A stretch of 64,000 bases of DNA from Vibrio sp. CK2-1 (GTDB lineage Bacteria > Pseudomonadota > Gammaproteobacteria > Enterobacterales > Vibrionaceae): contig NZ_JAKKCJ010000001.1 of assembly GCF_021726515.1 (NCBI RefSeq), forward strand, positions 1 through 64,000. The letters run 5' to 3'. The number at the start of each line of letters is the position of its first letter. The first letter of the stretch is position 1. Positions 1 to 9,919 of the stretch are shown here, piece by piece. The position numbers were made by a program, and so were the translations under genes. The notes under the pieces were generated by a model, which had not been told where the DNA came from, made no database searches, and worked only from the letters and a program-made list of their open reading frames with translations.

Positions 1-2148
1 AACAATTTGGTCAACCTCATCACTGCCTTGGTCAAATTCAATGCTGCCATTGGCCGTTTGTTCACCGTCGTTTTCTGTGATTTCAGCAATCTCGGTATTG
101 TCACCAAAACTTGGATCTTCACCATCTGCAAAATTAACCGTGATATCAACCTTAGACGTATCACCATCGGTATCATCAATTTCCAACGGTAGGTCGATCG
201 AAATCACATCACCATTATTGGTGATAAGGCCGTCTGTCGTGCCATCACCATTAATATCGTCTAATGGTTGGTATTGGTTTACATCGGTGACCACGGTGAC
301 ATCGCCGTTTTCCGACATAGTTGGTGTCATGGTGATGTCTAAAACTGGCTTACCATCTCCATCTACCCCTAAAATAGTCACCACACCGTTTTCATCAGTG
401 GTCATGGTAAATTCAACCGACTGACCATTATTAGTCGTAATCTCGCCCACTTCAGAGGCCAGTTGCGCCTTGCCTTCTTCACTTAAGCGTAGCGTTGCAG
501 GGTTTAAGTTGTCATCTGCTGCAGTAATGGTAACGCTACTCGTACCATGCACAGGATATTCGTTACCTGCTGCTGGGTTTTCCAGATCGCCTTCAGTTAT
601 TGTGACAGCGTCACTCACATCAGCAGCATTCTCACCATCTTCAATATTGATAACTATTGTACCGTTGGCAGTATCACCATCATCATCTGTTGCGGTAATA
701 CCTAAATCTAGATTTGTTATATCATCTGCATCCTGATCAAGAGGACCAGTGACTTGAACGGTATAAGAACCATCGGTTTGAACTTCAACGGTTAAAACAG
801 GTTCGCCATTAATATCTGTTACGGTTACAACATTACCATCAACGGTATATTCTGTTGGTTCACCATTGCTCGTTAACCCATCTAATGAAGGCTGGTTTGG
901 ATCGAAGACAATAGTGGCAATTTCATCACTACCAAGATCCAGTGGCACTTGGCCATCTACAACTACATCACGATCATCAGTTTCATTAATCGTAGTGCCG
1001 GAATCGGTACCAAATTGTTCATTAGCACCATCATTAACATCAATTCCAATATTAATCGGTTCTTTGATTTCATTGCCATTAATATCCGTACCTGAAACTG
1101 GGAACTCAATATGAATATCATCCCCTTGATTGCTCACCATACCCGTAGTATCACCTGAAATATGGTCGATAGGTTGATTAACGGTTGTAGTAATAGAAAC
1201 GGTTAAATCACCATTCGGTAGGGCAACGAAATCAACATCAAATGAAACGACTGGTTCACCATCTTGCATACCAGTGAAAGTATTGGTTTCTGCATCGTAA
1301 CTAAATTCAACAGGTTCACCACCTGATGTAATCTCGGCATTTAGTTCACTCAGTAAAGAATCTACGCTTTCTTGCGGGATATAAAACGAATCCGGATCTA
1401 GAGCATAAGTACCCTTTTCAACTACAACAGAAGCCGTACTTTCGGTTGGATAACCTACACCACTGTCTAAATCGCCTTCTGTGACTTCAACAGCAAGGTT
1501 CTCACCACCTGCAGCAATAAGAACAACTCGTTCATCTTCTTCATCACGGTATTCACGTTCAAAACCTTCAGTATCGTATCCAGCGTGAGTTAAAACAGCG
1601 TCGTAATTGTAGTCAATCGATACAAAAGAGTTATTGGCGGTGTCTCCCGCGGCTCCACCAGCTGCAGGCGCTTCTGCTTCTTGAGTTGGATCTTGTCCTG
1701 CCAAAATGCTTTGTTGAATAGCTGCAATATCATCAGTTTGATTTGATTGAGAATCTTGTTCATCCGAATTGCCAGGATTCATAATAGCCTGACTAGGATC
1801 TTGCTGGTTCATTACCGAGCGTTGGATATTCGCAATATCCGATTCAGTAAAATTCGCATTTTGTGCATTTTCAGCATTAATTTGAACTTGTGGACCCAAT
1901 GTAGTCGCCACTGGTCCAGTTGCATTTGGCACAATAGAAACCGTCGATTGAGTATCATGGATATGTACTTGCTGTCCTTGCCCTGAGACGGTTGCGTTCG
2001 CCCCTGGAGTTACCAATAAAACCTCATCAGGTTTCAATTGATAACTTCCTGTAACCAACACCGCTCCCTGACCAGCTTTAATGACAAAAACTGAACCACT
2101 TTCAACGTTAACGTTGGTGACATTTGAAGAAGGAATATTATTTTCCAT
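1..2148 (-). CDS. LapA-like giant adhesin, N-terminal part (runs off left edge)
   Basis: I read this frame directly from the reverse strand: it starts at the ATG at 2146-2148 and stays open for 716 codons to the window edge, so it is 3'-truncated. Residues 1-160 look like the retention module of LapA-type type I secreted adhesins. They include two copies of a short motif (DIAxIQxSxxxxQDP[ST]Q, about residues 104-121 and 140-156) and then PAAG at 161-164, a LapG-type cleavage motif. From about residue 222 there are long, Asp/Gly/Thr-rich beta-sandwich repeats; a [VI]TEGDL motif recurs near 222 and 517, giving a period near 295 residues. The divergent neighbours encode the matching exporter, protease and receptors. 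Expected role: surface adhesin for biofilm, held in the TolC-like pore until LapG cuts it. The C-terminal RTX and secretion signal should lie left of the window. Confidence 0.85.
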   Translation of the reverse strand, partial: MENNIPSSNVTNVNVESGSVFVIKAGQGAVLVTGSYQLKPDEVLLVTPGANATVSGQGQQVHIHDTQSTVSIVPNATGPVATTLGPQVQINAENAQNANFTESDIANIQRSVMNQQDPSQAIMNPGNSDEQDSQSNQTDDIAAIQQSILAGQDPTQEAEAPAAGGAAGDTANNSFVSIDYNYDAVLTHAGYDTEGFEREYRDEEDERVVLIAAGGENLAVEVTEGDLDSGVGYPTESTASVVVEKGTYALDPDSFYIPQESVDSLLSELNAEITSGGEPVEFSYDAETNTFTGMQDGEPVVSFDVDFVALPNGDLTVSITTTVNQPIDHISGDTTGMVSNQGDDIHIEFPVSGTDINGNEIKEPINIGIDVNDGANEQFGTDSGTTINETDDRDVVVDGQVPLDLGSDEIATIVFDPNQPSLDGLTSNGEPTEYTVDGNVVTVTDINGEPVLTVEVQTDGSYTVQVTGPLDQDADDITNLDLGITATDDDGDTANGTIVINIEDGENAADVSDAVTITEGDLENPAAGNEYPVHGTSSVTITAADDNLNPATLRLSEEGKAQLASEVGEITTNNGQSVEFTMTTDENGVVTILGVDGDGKPVLDITMTPTMSENGDVTVVTDVNQYQPLDDINGDGTTDGLITNNGDVISIDLPLEIDDTDGDTSKVDITVNFADGEDPSFGDNTEIAEITENDGEQTANGSIEFDQGSDEVDQIV
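1657..1668 (-). other. Predicted LapG cleavage motif (PAAG) in the adhesin
   Basis: Codons for P161-A-A-G164 of the adhesin. Dialanine motifs of the [TAP]-A-A-G type between the retention module and the repeats are the known cutting sites of LapG proteases. A second AAG lies four residues later (166-168), so the exact bond is uncertain. The match to a LapG gene in the divergent operon supports the call. Confidence 0.65.
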
Positions 2149-2622
2149 AGATAACTCAATCTGTTAATTGATTGTTTCCCTAAGTCACTAGGAAAAGCCA
2201 ATCTTATATTTATAGGAATTTGATTTTAAAGCAGCAATAACAAGCTTAGACAAAACTAAAAACACATTCCGTGACATTATGTAAAAGCACCGAATAATAG
2301 CTCTGTTATATATAAGTAAAACTATTTAAAATTATACCACTCAGTATAGTTCCATTCAATTTATTCACAGTTGAGCCACTACAAGACACCATACTTTGAT
2401 GTAGAACAAATTGATTTAAAATTATGCAACTCAATAACTCGTTCAACCATCAATGCAGGTGACTTAAAACATAATTCCTATATAATATATTTAAACAAAT
2501 GCCATCAATTCATCGCAGTAATTTGCCTTGCAAAATTAATGGTAAAAACAGTTAGTTATCAACATAAAATTAACTCAATGCCATCTAATGGTTAACAAAT
2601 TGCGCTTGCTCTTGGTAATTCA
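2149..2622. promoter_or_regulatory. Divergent promoter region between adhesin and secretion operon
   Basis: A 474-base AT-rich gap between the leftward adhesin and the rightward HlyD gene. It must contain both promoters. No clear CRP site or KdgR/FadR-type operator was seen. The only sizeable open frame (2371-2595, TTG start) has no ribosome site or recognisable product, and I do not call it a gene. Confidence 0.5.
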
Positions 2623-4020
2623 ATGAAAAAAAAACTCACATCCGAACAACTCGATTTCGTCGATGACAAGTCGTCAGCATTAATGCTCAGCACCGCCTAC
2701 ACCACCAGAATTATGCTCTGGACAATCGTGGCCTTTTTTATCATTGCGGTCATTTGGGCATCCCTGACTAAGCTTGATAAAGTCACCACAGGGACAGGTA
2801 AAGTTATTCCATCCACTCAGATGCAAGTGATACAAAACCTTGAAGGCGGTATTGTTAAACAAGTACTCGTTCGTGAAGGGCAACCGGTTAAAAAAGGCCA
2901 ACGCCTACTTTTAATTGATGACACACAAGCTCGCTCTGACTTTCAGGGTAAAGCTTCTGACATTGCCAACATGCAAGCGGATCAATTTCGCCTAAAAGCA
3001 CAAATTGCTGCCGTGAAAATTGATAAGCAAAAAGCAAAGCAAACTAACAGTTGGGAAGATAGCGTAATTGTTGACGAATCTCTTGTTCCTGCTTTTGATG
3101 AAGATTTTGCGAAAAAGCACCCAATCTTAGTTGCCCGCCAATTAAACGAGTATCAAGGTAACGTCTCTAATCTAGAAAACCAATTATCGGTTGCTAGACA
3201 ACAAGTCACACAAAAGCAACGTGAACTAGATGAAAACCGATCTCGCTATAGCAACCTACAAAGTAGCTATAATGTAGCAAATCACGAATTTAATATGACA
3301 GAGCCTTTAGCAAAAGATGGTGTGGTTCCTGAAATTGAATTATTAAAATTACGTCGTCAATTAATTGATACTCGTCGTGATTTGACTTCAACTAAAATGC
3401 AGATTCCAGTTGCTGAATCTGCAGTGCACGAAGCGATCCTAAAATACCTAGACATTGCTCTGAAGTATCGTAGTGATAACCAGAACGAATTGAATAAGGT
3501 CAGTGCTCAATTATCTAGCCAAAGCGAATCTCAAGTTGGCTTGCAAGATAAAGTAAATCGCACCGTCGTTACCTCTCCTGTTACCGGCACGATTCAAAAG
3601 ATTTATATCAATACTATCGGTGGTGTTATCCAGCCGGGTATGGATCTAATCGAAATCGTCCCAACAGAAGATACGTTACTCATTGAAGCGAAAATTGCGC
3701 CTCAAGATATCGGTTTCTTACACCCTGGCTTACCAGCATTGATTAAATTTACCGCCTACAATTTCTCTACCTACGGTGGTCTTGATGGTACGGTTGAAAC
3801 AATCAGTGCAGACACCATTCAAGACGAAGAAGGCAATAGCTTCTACCAAGTTAAAATTCGAACGGATGAAAGTGCTTTAACCAGTAAAGACGGCACATCC
3901 CTACCTATTATTCCTGGTATGACTGCCTCAGCCGATATTATTACCGGCAAACGCACTGTAATGGGTTACCTATTAAAACCGGTTCTAAAAGCCACCGATT
4001 CTGCACTAAGAGAGCAATAA
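2623..4020 (+). CDS. lapC: Type I secretion membrane-fusion protein (HlyD/LapC family)
   Basis: A 465-residue HlyD-family adaptor that should link the inner-membrane ABC exporter to the outer-membrane TolC-like channel. One transmembrane segment lies near residues 30-50. It is followed by a barrel-sandwich half (GTGKVIPS, then NLEGGIVKQVLVREGQPVKKG), a long coiled-coil hairpin (about 100-290), and the returning lipoyl half with TSPVTGTIQKI. The length is normal for the family. No strong Shine-Dalgarno sequence precedes the ATG, so translation may be weak or start nearby. It opens the secretion operon and lies divergent to its probable substrate, the adhesin. Family and role are secure; the lap name rests on context. 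Confidence 0.9.
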   Translation: MKKKLTSEQLDFVDDKSSALMLSTAYTTRIMLWTIVAFFIIAVIWASLTKLDKVTTGTGKVIPSTQMQVIQNLEGGIVKQVLVREGQPVKKGQRLLLIDDTQARSDFQGKASDIANMQADQFRLKAQIAAVKIDKQKAKQTNSWEDSVIVDESLVPAFDEDFAKKHPILVARQLNEYQGNVSNLENQLSVARQQVTQKQRELDENRSRYSNLQSSYNVANHEFNMTEPLAKDGVVPEIELLKLRRQLIDTRRDLTSTKMQIPVAESAVHEAILKYLDIALKYRSDNQNELNKVSAQLSSQSESQVGLQDKVNRTVVTSPVTGTIQKIYINTIGGVIQPGMDLIEIVPTEDTLLIEAKIAPQDIGFLHPGLPALIKFTAYNFSTYGGLDGTVETISADTIQDEEGNSFYQVKIRTDESALTSKDGTSLPIIPGMTASADIITGKRTVMGYLLKPVLKATDSALREQ

Positions 4021-4122
4021 GCATCATCAAGTCGTCATAACGACTACTGCAAGCTGGTTTGAGCCAATAAAATCAGCTTGTCTCTCTTGGTCAATTGCAA
4101 TAATTATTTAATGAGAAATGAT

Positions 4123-6063
4123 ATGACATTGTATAAACAGCTATTAACTTGGAGTATGGGGATTTTCATCGCTATATCCGTAGTTTTATTTGCTCTTGAA
4201 TTCCATCACGCGCGTAACGATTTAATCGAACAACAAGCAGTGCGATTCAATGACACATTAGATGCTGCCACTTTTGCACTTTCACCTTATCTGCAAGGCG
4301 AAGATACTAAAGAAGCTCAAGCTATTATCAAAAAAATATTTGATAACCATAACTATCAATCCGCCACTCTTGTATCCATTACATCGGGTGAAGCGGTTAA
4401 TCTCGACTTCAAAGAACCAAAAGATGTGGCACCGGGTTGGTTTATGACATTGTCGAATATCGAACCTGCGCAAAAAACGGTACAAATCACCTCTAATTGG
4501 CAGCCATTAGCCAACCTAAAAGTAACCGGTCGCCCTACTTTTGTTTATGAGAAGCTATGGAATAACACGAAATCTATTCTTTTTGCTCTAACATTTTGTG
4601 GTGTGATTCTGATTGCAGGATTATCGCTTATCTTCCGTCGAATTTTAGTACCGCTACAGGTTATCCAGGTGAGTGCTCAAAATCTTGCTAACAATAAATT
4701 TGATGAAGTATTAGAATCCTCTAAATACCAAGAATTAAACGATGTCGTTTCAGCGTTTAATCAAATGACCAAGCAACTTCGCGCACACTTTGAACAACAG
4801 TCAGAAGAAGCAGACAAACTACGTGTTCGTGCGTATCAAGATCCAGTATCTGGGTTGGCTAATCGCAAATACATGATGACTCAACTTGAATCTTGGATTG
4901 AAGGTGGAGCAACCGGTGGTATTGCCCTTCTCAAGGTCGATCAACTTGATGAAGTCTATGAAAAAGAAGGTTATACACAAGGTGATGAGCTAACTCGTAG
5001 TTTTGCCGCATCATTAATGGAAATTTCTTCTGATGAGTTCAACATTGCTCGCTTAAACAATTCTGAGTTTATGCTACTTGCGCCAAATACTTCAGATGAA
5101 GACATGTTAGAGCTTGGCCGTGCAATGCTAAATCGCGTTGCCGCGCTACAAAATGATCCGCTCGATGTCGCCCCTCTTCAAGCTGCAGTAGCTTTAATTA
5201 TGAAGCACACTGACGACAGTATTTCAGAACTCCTTGCTCGTGCCGATAACGGACTTGTTCAAGCTCGCGCTAACCGTGAAGAGCCAATATTCTTAGTTCC
5301 TGCAGATAGTAATGCAAACCAACCAAGTTTTGGTAAGCAGCAATGGAAAGCCATTGTTGATGAAGCGATCGCAAATAAACAATTTACACTTAGCTATCAA
5401 AAAGCCATCGACAGCAATAATCAAATGATGCACCAAGAAGTGTTTGCTGCCATACAAAAAGACGATACGCGCTACTCGGCAGGTAACTTCCTAAGTGCAC
5501 TTGAAAGCCTGGATAAAGGCCAAGACTTTGATATGCACATCATCGACGCCGTATTCGAACAAGTCGATATGTACGATCCGAAATATCCAATTGCAGTTAA
5601 CCTGACTCAAAGCAGTGTTAATGATACTGGCTTTATGCGCTGGTTAAGCCAAAAAATGGAAACCAATCCTGAATATGCCAATCGTGTATTCTTTGAAATT
5701 CCTGAAATTTGCTTTATTAAACAGCCAGATAATACCAAGCTACTGTGTAACATCATCACTTCACACAAATACAGTTTTGGTATCGATAACTTTGGTCATA
5801 ACTTTGGTTCGATTGGCTATCTCAATGCCTACCGCCCTGCTTATGTCAAATTGGATTTTGCCTACACAACTCAAATAGATGATAACGAAAAAGCAGATGT
5901 GGTGTTCTCCATTGCACGTACTGCCGCCAACTTATCAATCACTACTATTGCTTCTCGCGTAGAAACAATGGAACAGAAAAACAAACTGATCGAGCTCGAA
6001 CTTGGTGGTTTCCAAGGTTTTGTTACTGAGCAAATTAATAATGTCACTGAAGGTCAGGCATAA
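4123..6063 (+). CDS. lapD: LapD-like degenerate GGDEF-EAL receptor, first copy
   Basis: 646 residues from the ATG at 4123, chosen because GAGAA lies just upstream and the product then begins MTLYKQL, like its paralog at 11209; the frame is open back to a TTG at 4078. It has an N-terminal membrane helix, a periplasmic LapD/MoxY-type domain with a GWF motif (W106, the position of the tryptophan that grips LapG), a second membrane helix near 160-180, HAMP, then GGDEF and EAL domains. GGDEF is lost (RLNNSEF), EAL is EVF, and the DDFG metal motif reads DNFG, so neither cyclase nor diesterase activity is expected. The EAL domain probably senses c-di-GMP and the periplasmic domain sequesters LapG. 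The stop overlaps the next start (TAATG), indicating translational coupling to the exporter. Confidence 0.85.
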   Translation: MTLYKQLLTWSMGIFIAISVVLFALEFHHARNDLIEQQAVRFNDTLDAATFALSPYLQGEDTKEAQAIIKKIFDNHNYQSATLVSITSGEAVNLDFKEPKDVAPGWFMTLSNIEPAQKTVQITSNWQPLANLKVTGRPTFVYEKLWNNTKSILFALTFCGVILIAGLSLIFRRILVPLQVIQVSAQNLANNKFDEVLESSKYQELNDVVSAFNQMTKQLRAHFEQQSEEADKLRVRAYQDPVSGLANRKYMMTQLESWIEGGATGGIALLKVDQLDEVYEKEGYTQGDELTRSFAASLMEISSDEFNIARLNNSEFMLLAPNTSDEDMLELGRAMLNRVAALQNDPLDVAPLQAAVALIMKHTDDSISELLARADNGLVQARANREEPIFLVPADSNANQPSFGKQQWKAIVDEAIANKQFTLSYQKAIDSNNQMMHQEVFAAIQKDDTRYSAGNFLSALESLDKGQDFDMHIIDAVFEQVDMYDPKYPIAVNLTQSSVNDTGFMRWLSQKMETNPEYANRVFFEIPEICFIKQPDNTKLLCNIITSHKYSFGIDNFGHNFGSIGYLNAYRPAYVKLDFAYTTQIDDNEKADVVFSIARTAANLSITTIASRVETMEQKNKLIELELGGFQGFVTEQINNVTEGQA

Positions 6064-8378
6064 TGAATACAATAAAAGATCCACTATTAAATTCGCTCGC
6101 TTATATCAGTCGTTATTACGGCCAGGCCAATTCACCTGACGCGCTCGTTGCAGGTTTACCACTCAAAGATGGTTTACTCACAGTACATTTATTCCCTCGC
6201 GCGGCAGCAACCGCGGGCTTAAATGCAAAGCTTGAACAATTACCACTCAATGATTTACCGCCACTACTTTTACCGGTAGTTGCGCTGCTTAAAAATGGTG
6301 ACGCGTGCGTTATCTTGTCTGTCGATTACGAGAAAAACGAAGCCGAAGTGATCTTGTCGCAAAATGATGACAGCACTCAAGAATGGATTCGTTTAGAAGA
6401 ACTTAATAAGCAATACACCGGCCAATTATTCTTAGTTAAAAAGAGCTTCCGTTACGATGAACGCTCACCTGAAGTTCTGAAAAATAACGATGGCCATTGG
6501 TTCTGGAGCACACTGTGGCAGTCACGTAAAATTTACCGTGACGTATTCATTGCTTCGATCTTAATTAATATCTTTGCCGTAAGCGCCCCACTATTCTCAC
6601 GTTTAGTGTATGACAAAATTGTTCCTAACCTAGCCTATGACTCACTTTGGGTTTTAGCAGTAGGTGTATTTATCATCTTCATTTTCGATTTTGTTTTAAA
6701 GATGATGCGCAGTTACTTCTTAGATGTTGCAGGTAAAAAATCAGATATCTTAATCTCATCTAAGATCTTTAGCCATGTAATGGGCACGCGCCTAGAATCT
6801 AAACCGCCTTCGGTTGGTGCTTTTGCCAGACACATGCAAGAGTTTGAATCTATTCGTGACTTTTTTACATCAGCGAGTATCACAACCTTGATCGACTTGC
6901 CTTTTGCTTTGTTCTTCATGTTAGTGATTTACATTATTGCAGGACCACTCGCAATCGTTCCTTTAATTGGTGTGATCATTCTGATCAGCTACAGTTTTAT
7001 CGTACAAAAGCCATTACGACGTACCATTGAAGAAGGTTCTCGCTTAGCTTCACAAAAAAACTCAAACCTTATTGAGAGCTTATCTGGTCTTGAAACACTG
7101 AAAATGTTTGGTGCAGAAAGTCAGTATCAATATCGTTGGGAAGAAGCGGTTGCCCACATGGCAAACTGGAGCTTAAAGTCTCGTCGCCTCACAGATTCAC
7201 TGCAAAATGCCGCGGGTTTTGTTCAGCAATTTTTGAACGTAGCAATGATCGTTGTCGGTGTTTACTTAATTGGGAATGGCGACCTAACCATGGGTGGTTT
7301 GATTGCAGCAACCATGTTGAGTGGACGTGCAGTTGGCCCGATGATCCAAGTGGCAATGCTATCGACTCGCTATAACCAAGCGAAATCTGCGATGGGTATT
7401 ATCGATAACTTAATGCAAATGCCGACTGAACAAGAGCCGGGTAAGCGTTATATCCACCGCCCTATTATCAAAGGTAAGATCCAATTTGATAATGTGAACT
7501 TCACCTACCCGAATGCAACCTCGCCTTCGTTGAGAAATATTAACCTAACGATTAATCCAGGTGAGCGTGTTGGTATTATCGGCCGTATTGGTTCAGGTAA
7601 AACAACGTTAGAACGTATTTTAATGGGATTATACCAACCGACTTCAGGTACCGTTTTAATCGATGATACGGATATTAAGCAGTTACACCAGATCGATATA
7701 CGCCGTAATTTAGGCTGTGTACCGCAAGATATCACTCTGTTCTACGGTAGCATCCGTGACAACATTGCACTTGGCCGCCCTCTTGCCAGTGATAAAGATA
7801 TCATTCTTGCTGCTGAACGCGCTGGGGTAACAAGCTTTACGCAAAAAGACAGCGCTGGTTTAGAGAAACAAGTCGGTGAAGGTGGTGCCGCGTTATCTGG
7901 TGGTCAACGTCAAGCAATTGCGATTGCACGTGCATTATTAGGTAAGCCGCCTGTTATGATCATGGATGAACCAACCAGTAGTATGGATAACCGTACTGAA
8001 ATGTTCATCAAGCGCCAATTACGTAACTTTAGTAAAGATGAGACCCTGATCTTAATTACTCATAAAACCGGCATGCTAGACTTAGTTGATCGTTTAATAG
8101 TAATGGAACAAGGTCAAATCATTGCCGATGGCCCTAGAGATAAAGTATTGCAAGCGCTTCGCTCTGGAAAATCACAGAAATCAGCACCGACTGTTGCTAA
8201 AAAAGCCCCAACTCCAGCGGCTAAACCAAGTGATACAGCGCCTTCTGCTTCAGAGCCAAGTGCAGCTAAGGCGAAAGCAGCAAGTAATACTGATGCTAAA
8301 CCAGCATCAACTACAGCTGCCAAACAAGCAACGGCAACGAATCAGAATAAGCCAACCATTCAAACAAGACCGATTTAA
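6063..8378 (+). CDS. lapB: Type I secretion ABC exporter (LapB family)
   Basis: 771 residues. An N-terminal C39-like domain (about 1-135) lacks an obvious catalytic Cys/His set, as in adhesin exporters that bind but do not cut their cargo. Six membrane helices span roughly 150-430. The nucleotide-binding domain has Walker A GRIGSGKTT (507 on), signature LSGGQRQ (611 on) and Walker B VMIMDE (631-636), with a switch histidine in ITHKTG. Unusually, about 70 residues rich in Ala, Lys, Pro and Thr follow the ATPase core, from about 700 to the end; family members normally stop soon after the ATPase. Start overlaps the upstream stop by one base. Confidence 0.92.
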   Translation: MNTIKDPLLNSLAYISRYYGQANSPDALVAGLPLKDGLLTVHLFPRAAATAGLNAKLEQLPLNDLPPLLLPVVALLKNGDACVILSVDYEKNEAEVILSQNDDSTQEWIRLEELNKQYTGQLFLVKKSFRYDERSPEVLKNNDGHWFWSTLWQSRKIYRDVFIASILINIFAVSAPLFSRLVYDKIVPNLAYDSLWVLAVGVFIIFIFDFVLKMMRSYFLDVAGKKSDILISSKIFSHVMGTRLESKPPSVGAFARHMQEFESIRDFFTSASITTLIDLPFALFFMLVIYIIAGPLAIVPLIGVIILISYSFIVQKPLRRTIEEGSRLASQKNSNLIESLSGLETLKMFGAESQYQYRWEEAVAHMANWSLKSRRLTDSLQNAAGFVQQFLNVAMIVVGVYLIGNGDLTMGGLIAATMLSGRAVGPMIQVAMLSTRYNQAKSAMGIIDNLMQMPTEQEPGKRYIHRPIIKGKIQFDNVNFTYPNATSPSLRNINLTINPGERVGIIGRIGSGKTTLERILMGLYQPTSGTVLIDDTDIKQLHQIDIRRNLGCVPQDITLFYGSIRDNIALGRPLASDKDIILAAERAGVTSFTQKDSAGLEKQVGEGGAALSGGQRQAIAIARALLGKPPVMIMDEPTSSMDNRTEMFIKRQLRNFSKDETLILITHKTGMLDLVDRLIVMEQGQIIADGPRDKVLQALRSGKSQKSAPTVAKKAPTPAAKPSDTAPSASEPSAAKAKAASNTDAKPASTTAAKQATATNQNKPTIQTRPI

Positions 8379-8400
8379 CAAATATACAACTAATTTATTC

Positions 8401-8443
8401 GCATGATTTCGTCTAGACTGATAAGATTCAAACGAAATCATGC
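8401..8443. repeat. 12-bp perfect inverted repeat between exporter and TolC-like gene
   Basis: GCATGATTTCGT at 8401-8412 is matched by its exact complement at 8432-8443, with a 19-base spacer. It lies in the 215-base gap 8379-8593. There is no strong U-tract after it, so it is a weak terminator at best; an RNA processing hairpin or an operator are alternatives. The rest of the gap is AT-rich and may hold a separate promoter for the downstream genes. Confidence 0.45.
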
Positions 8444-8593
8444 GTTTAAATTTATATATTTGACACCGTCTATCAGTGAAACGGTATATAATTTGTTATA
8501 AATACCCTGTAAGATCGTGTAAATCTAAATTTTTGTCCGTTTTCGGCTTTATGTACCCCTTTCCTTAACGCTTAATTATTTAGCATTAAGAGG

Positions 8594-9910
8594 ATGATGA
8601 TAAGAACTCCAAAGATAAATAAATTAGCCGTTTTCCTTGGTTGCCAATTAATCGCACTGCCAACATACGCGCAATCTCTTGAACAAGCGATTGCCACTGC
8701 ATTAGCAACGAATCCAAATATTCAATCGACCTACAATGAATTTATCAGCCAAAAAGAAACCAGCCGAGCCTCAACAGGTAAATACTTACCGTCGGTCGAT
8801 CTTGAAGCGGGTGTAGGCTATGAAGATTATGACAACAGCGCCGGCTCTCAAGGCGAGTATAACCCTCGTTACGCTCAAATCAGTATTCGTCAGCTAATCT
8901 GGGATGGTTCAAGCACTTATAACGATATAAAAAGAACTAAAGCAGAAGCTGAATCTCAACGCTATCAATTACTCGCTGATGCCCAAGACATGGCATTATC
9001 CACTGTTGAAGCTTATATTGATGTCATTCAGGCTCAAGAAGTGGTTACCCTATCTCAAGCTAACCATGATGTGCACATGCGCATCTACCGTGATATCAAA
9101 AGACGTACAGATTCAGGTTTAAGTTCAACAGCCGACCTCATTCAGGTTGAGGGTCGTGTTGCACAAGCCAATACCAACCTACTTTCAGCTCAAAGTAACC
9201 TTAATGACAAAATTACTGCTTTTGTAAAAGTAGTTGGCTCTTATCCTCAAGATTTAAGAAAACCTAAAATTGATGATACTTACGTCGCTAAGTCTCTAAA
9301 TGATGCGCTTGAGAAAGCCAAAGCCAATAACCCAACGATGTATTTGGCTTACCATGACGTACAAGCCGCTCAGTATCAATACGAACAAACCAAAGGCACA
9401 ATGTTACCGACATTTACTGTCGAAGGTTCACAGAAATATGGTGATGAACTAGACGCATCTGATGGCGACACCGATGAGCTTAAAGTAATGCTTAAAATGA
9501 ACTACAACCTATACAACGGTGGTAGTGATGCAGCAGACAGTCGTTCAGCTGCCAGCCAAATAAGCAAAGCGAAAAACATTCGTGATAACGCCTACCGCCT
9601 ATTAGAAGAAAGCACCCGTTTATCTTGGAGCGCCAAAGAACTGGCTGAATCACAAGAAAAGTTCCTTCAACAACACGTAGATTCTGCAGCAAAAACCATC
9701 ATTGCCTATGAGAAGCAATACAAAATCGGTAAACGAACCTTATTGGATCTATTAAACACCGAAAATGAATTATTTGAATCTCGTAAGGCTTATTTAGCCG
9801 CGCACTATTCTGGCATTGTTGCTGATTATCGCTTATTGAATTCAACAGGCCTACTTCTGAATGAATTACGTGTTGCCATCCCTGATGAATGGGCTCGTTC
9901 GTCTAAATAA
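8594..9910 (+). CDS. lapE: TolC-family outer-membrane channel (LapE/AggA-like)
   Basis: 438 residues with an N-terminal signal peptide (cleavage likely after PTYA) and the two-fold TolC repeat beginning SLEQAIATALATNPNI. Long helical stretches and a second half with KQYKIGKRTLLDLLNTENEL are typical of type I secretion TolC proteins. ATG 8594 directly abuts AAGAGG; the next in-frame ATG at 8597 is also possible. It should form the outer-membrane exit duct in which an uncut LapA-type adhesin is lodged. The OmpA-like lipoprotein follows nine bases later. Confidence 0.9.
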   Translation: MMIRTPKINKLAVFLGCQLIALPTYAQSLEQAIATALATNPNIQSTYNEFISQKETSRASTGKYLPSVDLEAGVGYEDYDNSAGSQGEYNPRYAQISIRQLIWDGSSTYNDIKRTKAEAESQRYQLLADAQDMALSTVEAYIDVIQAQEVVTLSQANHDVHMRIYRDIKRRTDSGLSSTADLIQVEGRVAQANTNLLSAQSNLNDKITAFVKVVGSYPQDLRKPKIDDTYVAKSLNDALEKAKANNPTMYLAYHDVQAAQYQYEQTKGTMLPTFTVEGSQKYGDELDASDGDTDELKVMLKMNYNLYNGGSDAADSRSAASQISKAKNIRDNAYRLLEESTRLSWSAKELAESQEKFLQQHVDSAAKTIIAYEKQYKIGKRTLLDLLNTENELFESRKAYLAAHYSGIVADYRLLNSTGLLLNELRVAIPDEWARSSK

Positions 9911-9919
9911 GGAAATATT

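Noticed and set aside
1..2100. Several rightward open frames over the adhesin
   Set aside because: They are shadows of the leftward repeat protein, which is open over its full length, has a sensible N-terminus and a matching secretion operon.
2371..2595. Open frame of 74 codons in the divergent adhesin region
   Set aside because: TTG start, no ribosome site, AT-rich composition and no family signal; fits chance in non-coding DNA.
4078..4122. Upstream TTG start for the first LapD-like receptor
   Set aside because: The ATG at 4123 has a ribosome site and gives an N-terminus matching the paralog.
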